Shown here one piece after another: positions 1-12,857 of a stretch of 64,000 bases of DNA. The first letter of the stretch is position 1. The number at the start of each line of letters is the position of its first letter. The notes below the pieces were generated by a model. It was given only the letters and a program-made list of their open reading frames with translations. It made no database searches and had not been told where the DNA came from. Source of the stretch: Lepiota brunneoincarnata (Eukaryota > Basidiomycota > Agaricomycetes > Agaricales > Agaricaceae); assembly GCA_023014365.1 (NCBI GenBank), contig JAEBUN010000017.1, positions 930,001 through 994,000 of the forward strand. Reading direction: 5' to 3'. Both the position numbers and the translations under genes were made by a program.

Positions 1-3000
1 AGCAGCCGATTACCTCGGGTCCACCAGTGCTAATTCCTCGTTCTTCGCCATCGTATTCAAGCCGCAGCCGTCGCACCCATAGACGCCATGATAGTCGCAG
101 TCGTAGTCCCTCTGCTCCTGTCATTATTCAGCAACCGACTCACCTCCCACTTGGAGGGACTATTCCTACAGCTGTACCCCCAATTCCTTCCTCTCAAGCC
201 CCCCCAATCATCATACCTGGTGGACAGTCGGTTCCACAAGCTCCTCAACAACCCATTATTCTGCGCTCTTCACGTTCGCGCTCATACTCACCGCCTAGAC
301 ACGCTGTTACTCCCATCACCCTTCCGACGGTCCCCTCAAGGCCAAGAAGCCGTTCTCGATCTCCATCGCGGCGGTATCGTTCCCGTTCTCCTTCACATTA
401 TCATATCCCCCCCGGAGAAGCTCACGTCATACCAAGTCGCTATCCATCACGTCATTCAAGAACTAGGTCACGATCACCTCGTACGGTCGTCCTCGGCGAC
501 CCATATGACCGTCACCCTCGACGGGGGTCTCCGGAGGATCGACGTCCGGGCTATGAGCGGTATCCGCCGGAACGCCGTTACCGGTCTCGCTCCTCGAGGT
601 CCCGCTCCCCTTCACACTATAGATATGGTCGACCAAGGACCCCAGAGCGAGATCGTCACCGCCGTCGGTCGCCCTCGCGCTACTCCTATTCTCAGTCACC
701 CCGTCGTCATCGTACCCGATCTCGCTCGCCGCGCCATCGGAGGTCAAGTCGCGATCACGACCGTCCTCGTTCACGTTCTCCCCGACACTACTCACCACCT
801 CGTTCACGCTCCCCCCGACACTACTCATCACCTCGTTCACGCTCCCCCCGACACTACTCACCGCCTCATTCCCGCTATCCCTCAACACATGCTCCCTCAC
901 GTCGGCCATCAACACACGTATCCCGCGTTTACTCCCCGCGTTCGGAATCGCCATCCATTCTACCAGTCCCGGCTCCAGGCACCCACCATGTCCCTCATAC
1001 TGTTCGCTCGACTACCTCTGACCCTCACCGACCGATTGTTGTAGTTCCACCTTCTCAGACAGGCTCTCATATATCTCCCCGACCCCCCACGATTATGTCC
1101 CTTGAGGACCACCCTGAAGATATTCATCCCCATGATCCACATCGACCTCCACTTAGTCGTACCCCCACCGGCCGTCGACCTGCAGATGCTGGTAAGTTTG
1201 AGTCTCAATCAGTAGATGGAATCCAGAAATTGACAGTTTCTAGGTCGTTACACACCAACCCCCTCCACCTACAGTGGACCGGAAGAACACGAGCGCCCAT
1301 ACTCACCTGTTCCTCACGTTCCTTCTGACCATCCAGTCATACAGGTTACCCCAAGGCGGACGCCAATTATTCATCCTCGTCCGTCAGATGATGGGAGGAT
1401 CAGTCCGATACCTTTGGTTCGGCGGCCCTCCGAGCCCCCTTCAATCCTTGAGCGGAGACCTTCAGCGTATGTACCTCATGAGGTAGCGGCTACTGTCCCT
1501 CTGAGCGAAGCCGGCCGCTCGGGTTACGAGAGTCCCACTAGCCCTATTCCCGTCCCTCCCCGCAGACGATCAGCCAGGCGATCACCGAGTATATCTGTCA
1601 TCCATCCACCTCCAAGACGCGACACCGTCACACCAATTGACCTTCACGCAGCAGAAGAAGAACGCCAAAGAAGCGAGAGACTGGGTGCAATTGAAAGGCA
1701 TCTTCATGATACTGCATTGGCCGCTGCACAAGCCGAAGATGAGCGTGAAGCAGAGTTTCGTCGCAACGAGGAACATCGGGAAAGAATATTTTTGGACAGT
1801 CAAGAGCGTCGTGATCAAGAGACCCGAGAACGCGCCGATCACATCTGGGATACTATTGAAACTCGCCTACATGCTCTGCCACCTGCACGCGAACCATCGT
1901 CAAGACCCCGAACACCACGAACCCCACGGACCCCCATACCAGAGGTGCATGTCGAGACACCCCGCCCCTCTACGGAACCTGAAGGAATGTCTGCTGACCG
2001 AGCATCAATTGCCTCCATGAGAAGCATGGTCGAGAGGGTAGCATCTTTGCATGCGGAAGATATCCTGGAAACAGTCCGGTTGGAGAGAGAAGAGTTTGGT
2101 CGGGAACGTGAGGCTGCAGCGACTGAGCGTGAGCGTCTGATGGCAGATGCAGAGGAATCTCGAAGGAGGCTGCATGAGGAACAAGAATCACGTATCAGAG
2201 CACTGGAGAACGAGTTGGCCTCTGTAAAGGCTGACCTGGAGAACGAAAGACAGGCTAAGTTGACTGAGGAGGCAGATACACGGGAGCGTGAGAGGGCCGA
2301 GTTCGCAGAACGTGATGAGGCCTTGAGAGCTCAACTTTCCGATATCACGAACCTCTTACAGGACAACCGAGAGCTCTGCTATCAGAAGAAAGCCGACTCG
2401 GACGCTCGTTATCAGGAGAAGCTGAATAGGCGACCTGACAAAGAAGCCCAGCATATTGAGCTGCATGACATGGTGCAGAAGATCCATGATGACCTTGATG
2501 CCGAGCTGAACCGGGCGAGGGAAGAAAGACTTGAAGCACAATCAAAACCCAGTATGTTCCTAAATCAGATAATTTTTATTACTTTCACTCAACGAGGTCC
2601 CAGGTCTGGAGAGTATTGTCGAGGAATTGCGACACCAGAATGCAGAGCAGCAGGAATTGTTGCGTCAACTTTCGGACAGCTGGCGAGCTGACTGCGAAAG
2701 GCATCATCGGGAAACTATTGACGCTGTCAAACAAACGGCACAGGAACAGGTCCCTTTCAATGTGCAAGGTGTACGTAACCAACTTGTTCCTCCTATATCG
2801 GGCTCGGCTATTCACCATACGTAACAGTATCTTGATGAGTTCAGCAAGGCACTTGCTGCTGAAGTCCGCATGCTCTTGGGTGAGGTTGGGAAGCTGCGCG
2901 AAGAGCGGCGGAACCTCCAACAGTGAATATTTCCGTACCTTTCTGAACAAACTTTGCGTGCTCATATCCTAACAGTGAAATGGGCTTCCTGCTTTGCATG

Positions 3001-3448
3001 AAATCGAAGTACGGGCCAGGAGGAGAATTTCAACCTGAATGGCAACCCTCAACCGCTGCCCCACCGCCTCCAGAACCACCAGCACCACCCCCAGAGGCCG
3101 CCATGCCGCCCGATCTCCCACCACCAGCCGCCAAACCCGGTTGGCGACAGATCGGGAAGCGCAGAGGGAAGAAGAAAGATCCCAGCGCTACGCAAGCCCC
3201 TCCCCAATCTGCACCCGCACCTGTACATCATATGGATCCGCGACGTCAAGTTACACAGTCATGGGCCACCTGGCATCGTGAGTGATCTCTCAGATCCATC
3301 GCCAATTATGATATTCATCGCCCTACCCTCAGCTGACCCTAATCAAGCACCGACACCCCCCTCGGTTGAGGCTAATTTGATGGTCCCACATCCATCGAGC
3401 CCAGGGCTTTTTGGCCCACGTACACCTTCAAATAAATCCTGGGACTAA
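1..3448 (+). CDS. Arg/Ser/Pro-rich coiled-coil protein, 5' end outside window
   Basis: The frame is already open at base 3, so the true start lies upstream. Six exons join in frame: 1-1191, 1244-2551, 2604-2770, 2828-2922, 2976-3277 and 3333-3448, with introns of 52, 52, 57, 53 and 55 bp carrying GT-AG ends. The N-terminal part is rich in RS, SPRHYSPPRSR-type and PP repeats. Codons from about 1640 onwards encode a long charged coiled coil (RERER, EERER and LEN heptads) that continues through exons 3 and 4. The last exons are Pro-rich, have a basic KRRGKKK patch and end in NKSWD. There is no RRM, so this is not a classical SR splicing factor. Low complexity and coiled coil suggest a scaffold or nuclear-matrix-like role, but no function is shown. 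The splice pattern is well supported; identity is unknown. Confidence 0.75.
768..872 (+). repeat. 33-bp tandem coding repeat (SPRHYSPPRSR unit)
   Basis: About three in-frame copies of a 33-bp unit encode the undecapeptide SPRHYSPPRSR with small changes. It lies within the RS-rich exon and is probably length-polymorphic. Confidence 0.7.
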
Positions 3449-3870
3449 ATAACACCTCGCTAATTGACGTTATCTTGATAATATAGTGTATATTTCGTGT
3501 TTTTTGGCGGATGCAATGATACCTTACGACTCATCACGACCCTTCCTTACCCTTTCAACCTTCTATATATGACTTCTGACTTACATACTACGTGAAAAAC
3601 CAATTGATCAGGCTTTGTCAAGTGATATTTCGGTCCAAAAGAGTTACTAACCTCCCGCTGTTTGCCCCTCCCCCCACACACCATTGCAGAGCGTGGAACC
3701 ATCGTTATAAATAAAATCGTCTTGCCTCAGGTTATTATCGTGACGTGTTGGCATCGCCATGTTCAGCAACGTTACAGAGGCCATTGATCGCTCACATACT
3801 AAAACCAGGAATGGCTACCCCCGTCAACCAACATCCCACTCCCATCACGACCGCCCAAACTGGATAGTGA
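3449..3870. other. Intergenic spacer
   Basis: AT-richer sequence between the RS-rich gene and the first F-box gene. A short open frame from 3759 overlaps the F-box start in another frame and resembles nothing known. It presumably holds the 3' UTR and a promoter; no clear element was seen. Confidence 0.4.
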
Positions 3871-5576
3871 ATGGACCGTGGCTCAGAGTCGACTCCAGCA
3901 AACCACCGGCTCCCAACAGAAATATGGCACCACATCATCTCATTTATCCCTTGTGCCCTTCAGGTCATTAGGAAGTCAAGACTGTACATGCTGAACCGAA
4001 CTTTCCTGGCCTACTACCTGGCAAACCAATACGGAGAAGTTCAATTGAACAGCCACCTCATCCGGACGTTGACCCCCCTCCAGTTGAACAACTATCTAGA
4101 TTGCCTCAGGTGTGCACTAGTGGAACCTATATACGCAAGTCAGTCATACTATTCCTCCAGTTACGCAGCTACCACACAATTCATCCATACGCTGAGACTC
4201 TACTTGCAAGACGAAGGCTATCATGTATGCTCCGGCTCTCCACAACCCACAACCCACACCAGGTTCATGGACACCCTTCGCGCAAAGGTTCCTCTACTTG
4301 GCCAAGACGGTACAAAGTACAAGATGGAACGCCAGAAGATGCTAGGTTGCATTACGTCGATGAACAGCTTGTCTGAGATAGACCTCCATCTCATCTATCC
4401 AAGGCTCAACCAGCAAATTGCGATAGACGCCGGACCCCCATTTTACTTATCTCTTTGGCAGGGCTCGAGGACTACCTTGACTTGCCTCAAGCTTACATTG
4501 CACCTGAAGGCGGTCCCAGACTTGGGGTTCTCTGACATCCTCTTTCCGAACTTACACGACCTTCACCTTCGATTCTCACAATGTCACCCTGAGTCCTATC
4601 ACAACAAGGAACTCGTTGCAACAACTCGTGACACTCTTTTTCCTTTCCTCTTGAGACACGCCGGGTCAATCGAGACGCTGTCCATTGGCTTCCCAGATAC
4701 CACCGCCAGTCCCGCAGATCATGAAATCTTAGTGGGGATGCCGTGCCTTCGTTCTCTCGCCGAACTCTCCATTCAATGCAAGATTCCACGCGGCGACCCT
4801 GCACCAGGAATCGTCCACCTACTTTCCACCCACTCCCCCACTGTTAGAAGGATAAATCTTTACCTTCAAACTTCATTGCCCCCCTTCACAGTCGATAGTC
4901 CTTCTGCAGTTCTACCAGGGTATAAATCTCATCCGATCTGGGATCCCCCATTTCCCGTTCTGGAGGCATTGAAATGCAATATCAGCTCTTGGGAACTGAT
5001 GATACGCTATATCTCGAAGTTCGCGCCTCAGGTATCCTCTCTCTGTTTTTTGGACTGGATCTACGTTAATCTGCCATTTTTGGTTCTCAGCTGAAAATGC
5101 TTGTGCTTCCGCGAACCCTCACTGTGGAAGAGCTCACGGAGCTTTCTCGAGCCCTTGAAGTTCCAAGAGCTAGAGCAGTCCTCGAGAAATTGGATATCAA
5201 AGTTATTTATCTCAATTCAGCCATACTTGACTTACTTTCAAGTCAGCTGCCAGCCCTACGGCACCTCCGGCTAACGTTTGCAAAATTGGGCCCCAGATAT
5301 TCTGATGTAGACGTGTGTAATCCTTATTTTTTTTTGGCGCCTATCATAGTCAATGACCTCTCTTTTTGCTCCCAGATATGTGAGGAGATTTTCAACAAGA
5401 TTTATGGGCACTGGTCCCTGGAGTCTCTGGAATTCAGGCCGATTTATAATGACCGCGATTGGCGGGTGCAGTTCCGGCGGGCAATTACAAGCGCATTTCC
5501 CAACGTGAATCGCTTCGATGGGATGACAAGGGAACAGTACTTGGACAACAACAGCTGGCACCCATGTTCGACCTGA
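3871..5576 (+). CDS. F-box/LRR-like protein, paralogue A
   Basis: Four exons, 3871-4109, 4161-5031, 5091-5312 and 5376-5576, give 510 residues. The F-box-like core LPTEIWHHIISFIP is at about residues 14-27, followed by a leucine-rich region with repeated LPxLRxLxL-type strands. The C-terminus holds the motif FDGMTREQYL, shared with the other copies. The ATG at 3871 puts the start 13 residues before the F-box, as in the neighbours. The intron after codon phase CAG (4110) and the one at 5032 are conserved in copies B and D, which supports the model. F-box proteins usually act as substrate receptors of SCF ubiquitin ligases; that role is inferred here. It is the first of a four-copy tandem array. 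Confidence 0.8.
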
Positions 5577-5840
5577 TAGCTCGACATGTTTTTGCACTCT
5601 GTATTTATATGTAACAAGCAACCTGGCGCTGAGACGCGGTGACTCACCATCTAGAAACCGTGATACACGAAGATTGATGTCCACATGACAGGAGTGAAAT
5701 CAGTCGAGCTGTGGGAGTTCTTGCGGATGGGCGCACATACGCCACTCAACCGTTTTTCGCAGCAACGCCCCTGTCAAAGCACACTGGTTAGACACCTCAG
5801 CGCCGGTATACTTCATCCCTGCCTCCCTATCCAACGAATC

Positions 5841-7549
5841 ATGGCCCGAAACTGGTTTTATGTGTATCTACTAGCAAACCGTCTCCCACCCGAAATATGG
5901 CATCATATCGTTTCCTTCATTCCTTTAAGGACGTTGAGGGAAACGAGATTATATGCCGTTAACCGTTCGATCCTCTAGTACTACCTCAAGAAGCAATATC
6001 GTGCGATCTGCCTGTGCAACGGGATTGACAACGCACTGGCGCCTCTGTGCTCCGAACGTCATTTGGATTGCCTGAGGTGAGGATCCGTAATATCATTCTA
6101 CGAAGTCCCACAATTCTTTACACTTAAAGATAAAGCCTCCAACAGACTGCCGAAATGGTTGAAGCTCTCGAACTAAATATACAGGAACGCGACGGCTGTT
6201 CTTGTAACATTGAGCTTCGTTCGCAGGCTTTGGTTGCAGGATCCGGGGCTCAGCGTCAGCAAAAACATACTGGTTCAAGCGCAGGAACGTCCGGCCGACT
6301 GAACAGATGCGTCTCCTCAATGAAGAACCTATCGGAAATAAATTTCAAGCTCATCTCTCGCCACTCCAATGACCTCCGTATTCAGTTACTTTTCCTCCCG
6401 ATTCTCTGGACTGCTCTGGACGCTTCAATTTTCACCTTGACCCGACTTAGCCTTACCCTCCACTCTGCATCATGGCCGGATCTTGAACTTTGGGATCATT
6501 TTTTCGTCAATTTGCGCGAGTTTCACTTTGGATCTTCCCAATGTGGTCAGCATGACCTGGTGTTCGTCGCCATGACTCGTGGTCGCCTTTCGACCTTTCT
6601 CATGAGACACCAACATTCAATTCTCGTATTATCCTTGGATTTTAAAGGCTACAGGGAACCATCAGATCCTATTCTGGCTATCCTCCCTGAATTACCGGGA
6701 CTTCTTCATCTTTCGATCGGGTTGAGCCTCTTGTCTACTTCTCAACCTACCTCCGGGCTTCTTCGCCTTCTCACCATCCATGCCCCAACTCTTAGGCAGC
6801 TTGAGCTTCGCTTGACACTTCAAGTTAGCCGCACTTCAAGGTTTATGTTCAGAAAGAAGGGGTCGCTGAAGTGGTGGATGTCCCGGGATTTCTGGAAAGT
6901 CTCCTTCCCCCGGCTAGATTCTCTTAGTTGTGACATTCCCTCCAATGAGCTATTGCTTTGGTACATCGCTCAATCCCCGAACCAGGCATGGACTCTCTCT
7001 TATCGACGGCTTGTGTTCTAACTCCCTCATGTATCGGGAATTTTAGGTCAAAACGCTGGTGCTTCGGCAAATACTACCCTTGGTGGATGTTGTCCATCTT
7101 ATCGATGTTCTCACAGCTGGGGGGGCAAGGGTCGATTTGGAGAAACTGGACATCCGCGCCACCTCCTTTAGCTCACTCATGCTGGACCTTCTTGCACAAT
7201 GTCTACCTCGTCTACGTCATCTCAAGCTCGAATTTGGAAGACTAGACCTAAGCCTACGCAATTTAGACTCCGAGCGGTTGGACCCTCTTGACCCTTTGAG
7301 TGTTGCGTCTCATCTCATTTATCGAGTTGGAAATCCCGGGCTAAAATTTTCACTTAGACGTGTCATGAGATATCTAAACTCGCGCATACGGACTGGGCCC
7401 TGCAAAGTATTGAGATATCCGGTGGAAGGGATCAACTGACGGCGCCGCAGCTTTTTGAGTTCAAAAAAGCGATCGCAAGTGCCCTTCCGAATGTTACTTA
7501 TTTTGACGGTTTACCAAGAGAGCAATATCTTTGTGCAGAGGAACTGTAG
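5841..7549 (+). pseudogene. F-box/LRR-like paralogue B with an in-frame stop
   Basis: Homologous to copy A over its length: F-box LPPEIWHHIVSFIP, LRR-like middle, and C-terminal FDGLPREQYL. Exons read 5841-6076, 6136-6985, 7047-7301 and 7358-7549. Two defects are visible. A TAG at 5976-5978 replaces the codon for the residue before the YYL motif. The second intron would need a GC donor at 6986 (CAG|GCATGG) where A and D have GT. Apart from these the frame is open, so decay is recent. A truncated F-box-only peptide from 5685 or 5841 to 5978 could still be made. Intron 3 starts with the unusual donor GTTGCG, as in copy D. Confidence 0.75.
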
Positions 7550-7867
7550 ACAGGTCGTTTGGCTGTAGCGAACCATGTGAGCAAGCGCTTGGGCACTTGG
7601 TCCCAATATGTAAAGTCTCCTTTGGATTCCTCATTCCCTCAGGCTCCCAGCCGGATATTGTTGATAGTCATTTTCTACAGCAGAAAGAATCAGAAAGCAA
7701 GGCAACGGCAGTCAATCGAATGCCAGCGCCCATCTATCTGCATCAGTCCCAACGTCACGTCCAAGCACCTCTACGACCCTTATTTTCCCCCGACTCTTGC
7801 GCAGCTTCCTCCGCGCCTCGGGATATGATTTAGGGAGCGGTGTCGCTCAGCTGGGGACGTAGTACAG

Positions 7868-8575
7868 ATGGCCGACAGACTCCCACCCGCCCTATGGCAT
7901 CATGTTACTTTTTTCGTCTCTCTCTATGACATTGAACAGTCGGGGCTCTATGCAGTTAATCGTGTCTTTCTCGTTCATTATCTACGGGAGAAATATCAAA
8001 AAACATGCCTGAGTTATTGTTGTGGATGGGTCTAAGACCCAGTCACAGTACCCAATTTTCCTGCTCATGAATGGACGGGGGAGTGCCTCGGTTCGCTGAG
8101 GAATCTGTCGACCATCGACTGCACACCCATCTGTCAGAACAAGATCTCAGTTCTTGCTCTCGAGCACGTCCTTCCCGTCACCATCTCTGCCGCTTGGAGT
8201 GCATCGAAGGACACTTTGACGAGTCTGTCTCTCACAATCCTGTTGGGCTGTGTTCCTGACCTCGGGCTTTCCGATCTAATTTCCCCGAGACTTTCAAGAG
8301 TTCAGTTTCAGTCTTGATGATCCCTTCGGGAAAGGTAATCTTGACTTGACGCGATTCGTGGACGATGCTCGTACTACCCTCATTCCATTCATTGAAAGAC
8401 AGAAGAATGCTATTACAAAGCTGTCGTTGTTACTTCCCAAAGAAACATGCGATTTCAGTAACGCCCACCGGCCGATGATATTCAAGGTAGCGATTGCTAA
8501 AGCACTTCCGAATGTGAAAATCTTCAATCGGATGTCGAGGGAAGAATATTTGAGCGTGGAGGATGATGGGTGCCG
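7868..8575 (+). pseudogene. F-box/LRR-like paralogue C, internally deleted
   Basis: The start ATG and an F-box (LPPALWHHVTFFVS) are recognisable, but the frame ends at a TAA at 8033. Downstream fragments in shifted frames match the middle of copy D (PDLGLSDLISPRL, ARTTLIPFIERQ) and the shared C-terminus (SREEYL). A large central part present in A, B and D is missing, so the copy is about half length. Clear pseudogene; exact ends are uncertain. Confidence 0.7.
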
Positions 8576-9040
8576 AACTACGATGTTCCTCTCCGGGCCC
8601 GACGAGGTCGCCTTGTGGACAGCTCACTTGTGTTTGGCCACTAGTTTGGGCTGTGATAGTTTTGTCGGACTCATCAGTCTTCTGTAGAGCTAATGGCACT
8701 GGTTTGATTGCTAAATAAAGCATGCAAATCCATCACGTGCGTCCCCCAAGCTAATCATCCATTGTCAAAGGTGTTCTTCAGAGGTCGAGTGAATCCTCGC
8801 CGGAAATTCACTGGGCTCTCGGTATCTCTCCAAACCTGTAGATGGAACGATTGAGCGAGCCAGCATTTCGGTCGCGTCAGCTCTTCTGGTATTTTGAGCA
8901 GATACAGACCCCTGGTTTGGTTGTTCTCATCAGCACCCCATGTCACTTTTGTAGACGCTGCCTCTGACGGTGACCCCGGGCGCTTCTCACACTCTTTGCT
9001 TTCCGACATTTTCAGTTTGCACGATCCGTCCGGGCTGCTC

Positions 9041-10772
9041 ATGCCCCCAGCTGCGAAAGACATCAGCGTGGGACATGTCGAGGAGACAGCACCGGCAAAC
9101 CGACTCCCGCCCACGCTCTGGCACCGTGTTGCTTCCTTCATCCCTCTTCATGTGATCCGTGGCTCAGGGCTCTACGCTCTCAACCGGGCGCTCCTTGAGT
9201 ACTACTTGGAAAAGAGATACCGCATCGCACGCCTCGATTGCAACAATAGATCTGGAGATTTCTCGCAGTTTGCAAACTTCTCTATGAATAAGTTCAGGTG
9301 AGTCCTCTCTTTCGAGTCTCTGCCGTCCTGCAAGGTAACCCTTGGTCTATTTATGCAAAAGTTCCCCTATGGTTGCGCGTGCTGTGAAGGTACTGAAGAT
9401 GGAGGTTTCTGAACGGGTGATGCCATATAATTTTTGGGCCAAAGTGGTCAGGTCGGTATCCACGCTCTCACCAAAGAATCCGAATCGACGACCGCCGGTC
9501 GTATTTAAACATCTCCCTGAATGTCTCGAGCTGATGGAAAATCTCGAGTCCATTGAATACGAAGTCACAGGCCGAAACACTGTTCCACTCCTCGATTTCT
9601 CCAACATCTTTCCCTTGGCGTTATCTCCAGCCTTGGAAGCATCAAAGAACACCTTAACGAAGCTGTCCCTCGGGATCGGGTTGGATTTCATACCTAAGCT
9701 TGGACTCTCTCGGATCATATTCCCCAACCTTCAGCACTTCAGCTTCAGGTTCAATCCTAGCTGCTGGCTGACTAACCCAAACAACAGGCAGCTTATCAGA
9801 TCGGCCCAGAGTGCGCTTATCCCATTCATCAAGCGACACAGTGGGACTATTCTAAGGTTGTCGTTGAAATTTCAAGGACAGACCTACAGATTCGGCGATG
9901 CCATGCTATCAAACGTGCCTCATTGTCCCCGCCTTCGTGATCTCTCGATCCATATGCAGTTGGTAGTCGATCTGCCAGCAATGGGACTATACCACATCCT
10001 CCATCTTCACTCGGGCCAGCTAATAAGACTCGAGTTACAACTAAAAATGCCCTTTCGCCAAACTCGGACGGGGTTGTCTCGGGAATGTTTGGAGTGGTGG
10101 AAGTCTCAGGGTTTCATGGGCGTCACCTTTCCCCGACTCGAACACTTGAAGTGCTGCTTTGAGAGATATGATCGTTATGAATTATTCCTGTGGTATTTAT
10201 GCTGGATTGCCTGCCAGGTGAGCATCTGCACCCGGTCCCCTATCCTTCTCCTCACCGTGATGTAGGTCAAATCCTTGGACGTGCTCCCTTCGATATATGT
10301 CTACAAGCATTTCACCTACCATGAAGTCAACCTTCTAACTCGTTTGTTCCGCGAGGCTGGGAATCAATGTCGATTGGAGACATTGTACATCCGTGTTGAA
10401 AAACTTACACCCCCCATACTTAAACTCCTGGCAGTCCGACTACCCCGACTTAGGTCGCTTCACATAACCTTCGAGCGTGTCGGGCTCCAAGAGGACGAGG
10501 ACACGTTAGCATTTAGTTACTCTGAGATTCCTTGGTTACGAGTTGCGTTCCTCTGTTTCGCCCCGTCTCCTTTTTTCTTAGCTCACTCCCTCTTTCCGCA
10601 GGCATATCGAGCATTTGCTGGCGAACCCCTTTCAGATTGGGCGCTAGAAACTGTGATACTCAATGATCAGGTTAGGGAACGGCCACGACACCAGCCAGGA
10701 CTCTTCAAAGCGGCCATGGAAAAAGCACTCCCAAGCGTCAAGTCCTTCAAGTATTGTGGCCAGGTCCTTTGA
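9041..10772 (+). CDS. F-box/LRR-like protein, paralogue D
   Basis: Exons 9041-9297, 9362-10217, 10266-10541 and 10602-10772 give about 519 residues. The first in-frame ATG is 9041; the open frame further upstream has no ATG. The F-box LPPTLWHRVASFIP is near residue 26, followed by YALNRALLEYYL, LRR-like strands and a C-terminus ending in KYCGQVL. The second intron (48 bp) contains an in-frame stop and so must be removed. The last intron (60 bp, donor GTTGCG) is in frame and less certain; without it the protein is 20 residues longer. Its 3' end converges with RSC7, 42 bp apart. Probably a working F-box protein; the target is unknown. Confidence 0.8.
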
Positions 10773-10814
10773 CCATTAAAAATAATAGCATAGCAGGCAT
10801 CAGGGAATTGAATC

Positions 10815-12857
10815 CTACACTCCGGTACTTATACCTCTCGTGCTTGCCACACTCATACCTCTGGATCCTGCGTCGTTTCCTCTCCCACTGATCATGCTAG
10901 CACCTGGATCCAACGCTTCTTCCGCCGATCTCACTACTGCCTCTCGCTCTCGTTGTTCCTCCTCCCGTTTCGCCCGTACCTCCTCGTCTTCCTCGGGCAG
11001 TTGCATGAGCGTATCGACCCATGCAATGCTCCAGGCGCCGTTGCCTGCCTTTGTCCCTCCGAGTATGCGTCGCTTCGAAGGATTGGACACAGGTTGCCAT
11101 TTCGCTCGGGTCGGCTGTGTGTCTGTACGGTCTAGATATCGGTCGTGCGTCAGGGCTAGTTACGCGTCGGGGATAGGTCATGCTCACAGAATACCAAGTG
11201 TGTATGAGGTTCGTACAATCCAAGAGCACCCGAGTCATCTCTACTCTTCCGCTTGCTCCCCGTGGCGTCCATACCTGTGGCCGCTACTTCATTGTTTACA
11301 CCTTGCAAGCCTCTCTCGTCTTTCGTGTCCTCCCCGACGCTATCAGACCTCTCCCAAGCGTCACCTCGCCCACCAACGACAACGCCATTAATGGCCAACC
11401 CTGCCTTCCCTCTGCCTTCCCGCCTCAACTTCGACCACTCTTCGTCGGCTTCGTTAGCCCTCCCGGCCATCATCCACATCCAATTCTCTTCCGTCACGCT
11501 ATCCCTACTCAACAAGCTCTTTCTCACCGCGTTCAATGGCCCGTCACTGAACGGTCCCCAACCGCTCCCGCCGAATATCGTAGTCGGTCCACCAGCACGG
11601 TAAACCCCGCCTCCGCCTCCAGCGACATTGGCGTTCGAAGAGGATCCAAGGGCAGAGTTGGTAAGGGAGTTAGGATCGAGTTGGGCATGGGCAGGAGCAT
11701 TGGGGTCTGGTAGCTCGCCAACAGGGTCGCCTGCTTGGAGGCCTTTGGCTGTGATTTCAGCCAAAACCTTTTCCTCGTAATAGTCGTCCGTGACCCATCT
11801 GCCATCTTAAGGTATCTATCAGCAAAGGTAGTTATCGTAGAAATTCAAAAATATTACCAATGATCGTTTTACTGCCATGGAGTTTGAACGCGCTCCTTGC
11901 GGTGACGAGAGTAACGCTTCTTGTTCGTAGGTGTGAGCCTAGCTTGCCTTCCGCGATGAGATAGTCCTTTTCGGGCTGGGTTGCATTAAGTTTGAACGCG
12001 AGAGGATTTCGACGGAAGTAGTATAATGAGTCGCGGAAGCCAGACGTCCGAGCTGCATCAATGGCGAGCATGTATTGACGTTTGGGATGACGATTGGGTA
12101 GGATGAATGTGGACGCTTTGAATTTGCGACCTGAAGGGAAGATACTTTCAGTCAGGTGCATGCATCGGAGACATATGAACATACCACCCAGAAGGTTGCC
12201 CCAAATGTCAATTTTCTCGTCTCCCTTGGGATCGTCCTCTGTTTTAAATTCATCCCCATCAATAACATGCACCTTTTCTCCAATCTTCCTGAACGGCTTT
12301 CCACCACCCATCGGAACCTCTTTGACATCACCCTCACCATCTCCATCCATGGCAACAGCGACCACTTCAGCTTCGGGCGTGTATTCATCCTCGGTCATTT
12401 CCTCCCCTTCCCCCTTGAGTGCTTTCAGCCGGATAGTCAACCCAGGACCACCACCAGAAGTCTTTGGCCTGCCTCTTGGCCGCCCACGGGCTTTTGATGC
12501 TCGACCTCGCGGTGTTGAAGTCCCAGATGATTTCATGCCAGACCCTTTTGGCCTCCCGCGACCGCGTTTGATGGGGGCCAACTCAGCTTCTGCTTCAGCA
12601 TCATTCTCTTGATCATCGGGAGCTGCGCTGGTGCCGTCAGCGCCATCCTCGTCTTCGCCCGGCTGGTTTTGTGTTTCGTCATTGTCGTCGTTTTCGTCGT
12701 CGGCGGGGTCGTCTTCGTCTATTTGGTCTCCCTCTGTTTCATTTTCTTCCTTGATTTGGGGTAGTTGTGACTCGCTCTCTGCCTCTGATGATGCCTGCGT
12801 TGCTGGATTGTGTGTTGCAGGACGTGGTTTGATTATGATTTTCCCAGAGGACTTCAT
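10815..12857 (-). CDS. RSC7: Rsc7/Npl6-family chromatin-remodelling complex subunit
   Basis: Four exons on the minus strand, 12857-12185, 12130-11858, 11805-11188 and 11131-10815, make 626 residues. Order: acidic Glu/Asp tract (residues 30-95), two AT-hook-like patches (GRGRPKGSG near 98, GRPRGRPK near 125), then the family core with YMLAIDAARTSGFRDSLYYF near 245, EKDYLIAEGKLGSHLRTRSV, and ARSAFKLHGSKTI leading into WVTDDYYEEK across an intron. The C-terminal block YEPHTHLVFYRTDTQPTRAKW is also typical. The GTG 42 bp upstream is not used; the first ATG is 12857. Known members are subunits of the RSC or SWI/SNF ATP-dependent nucleosome remodellers in the nucleus. It shares a 556-bp divergent upstream region with the next gene. 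Confidence 0.93.

Noticed and set aside
88..1044. Long plus-strand frame overlapping the RS-rich gene
   Set aside because: Shadow of the Arg/Ser-rich codons in another frame; the splice-consistent frame is the RS-rich one.
1..1191. Classical SR splicing factor
   Set aside because: RS/SP repeats are present but no RRM or other RNA-binding domain is visible, and the rest is coiled coil.
8894..9040. N-terminal extension of F-box copy D
   Set aside because: Frame is open but starts with TTG; paralogues start within 30 residues of the F-box, so ATG 9041 is preferred.
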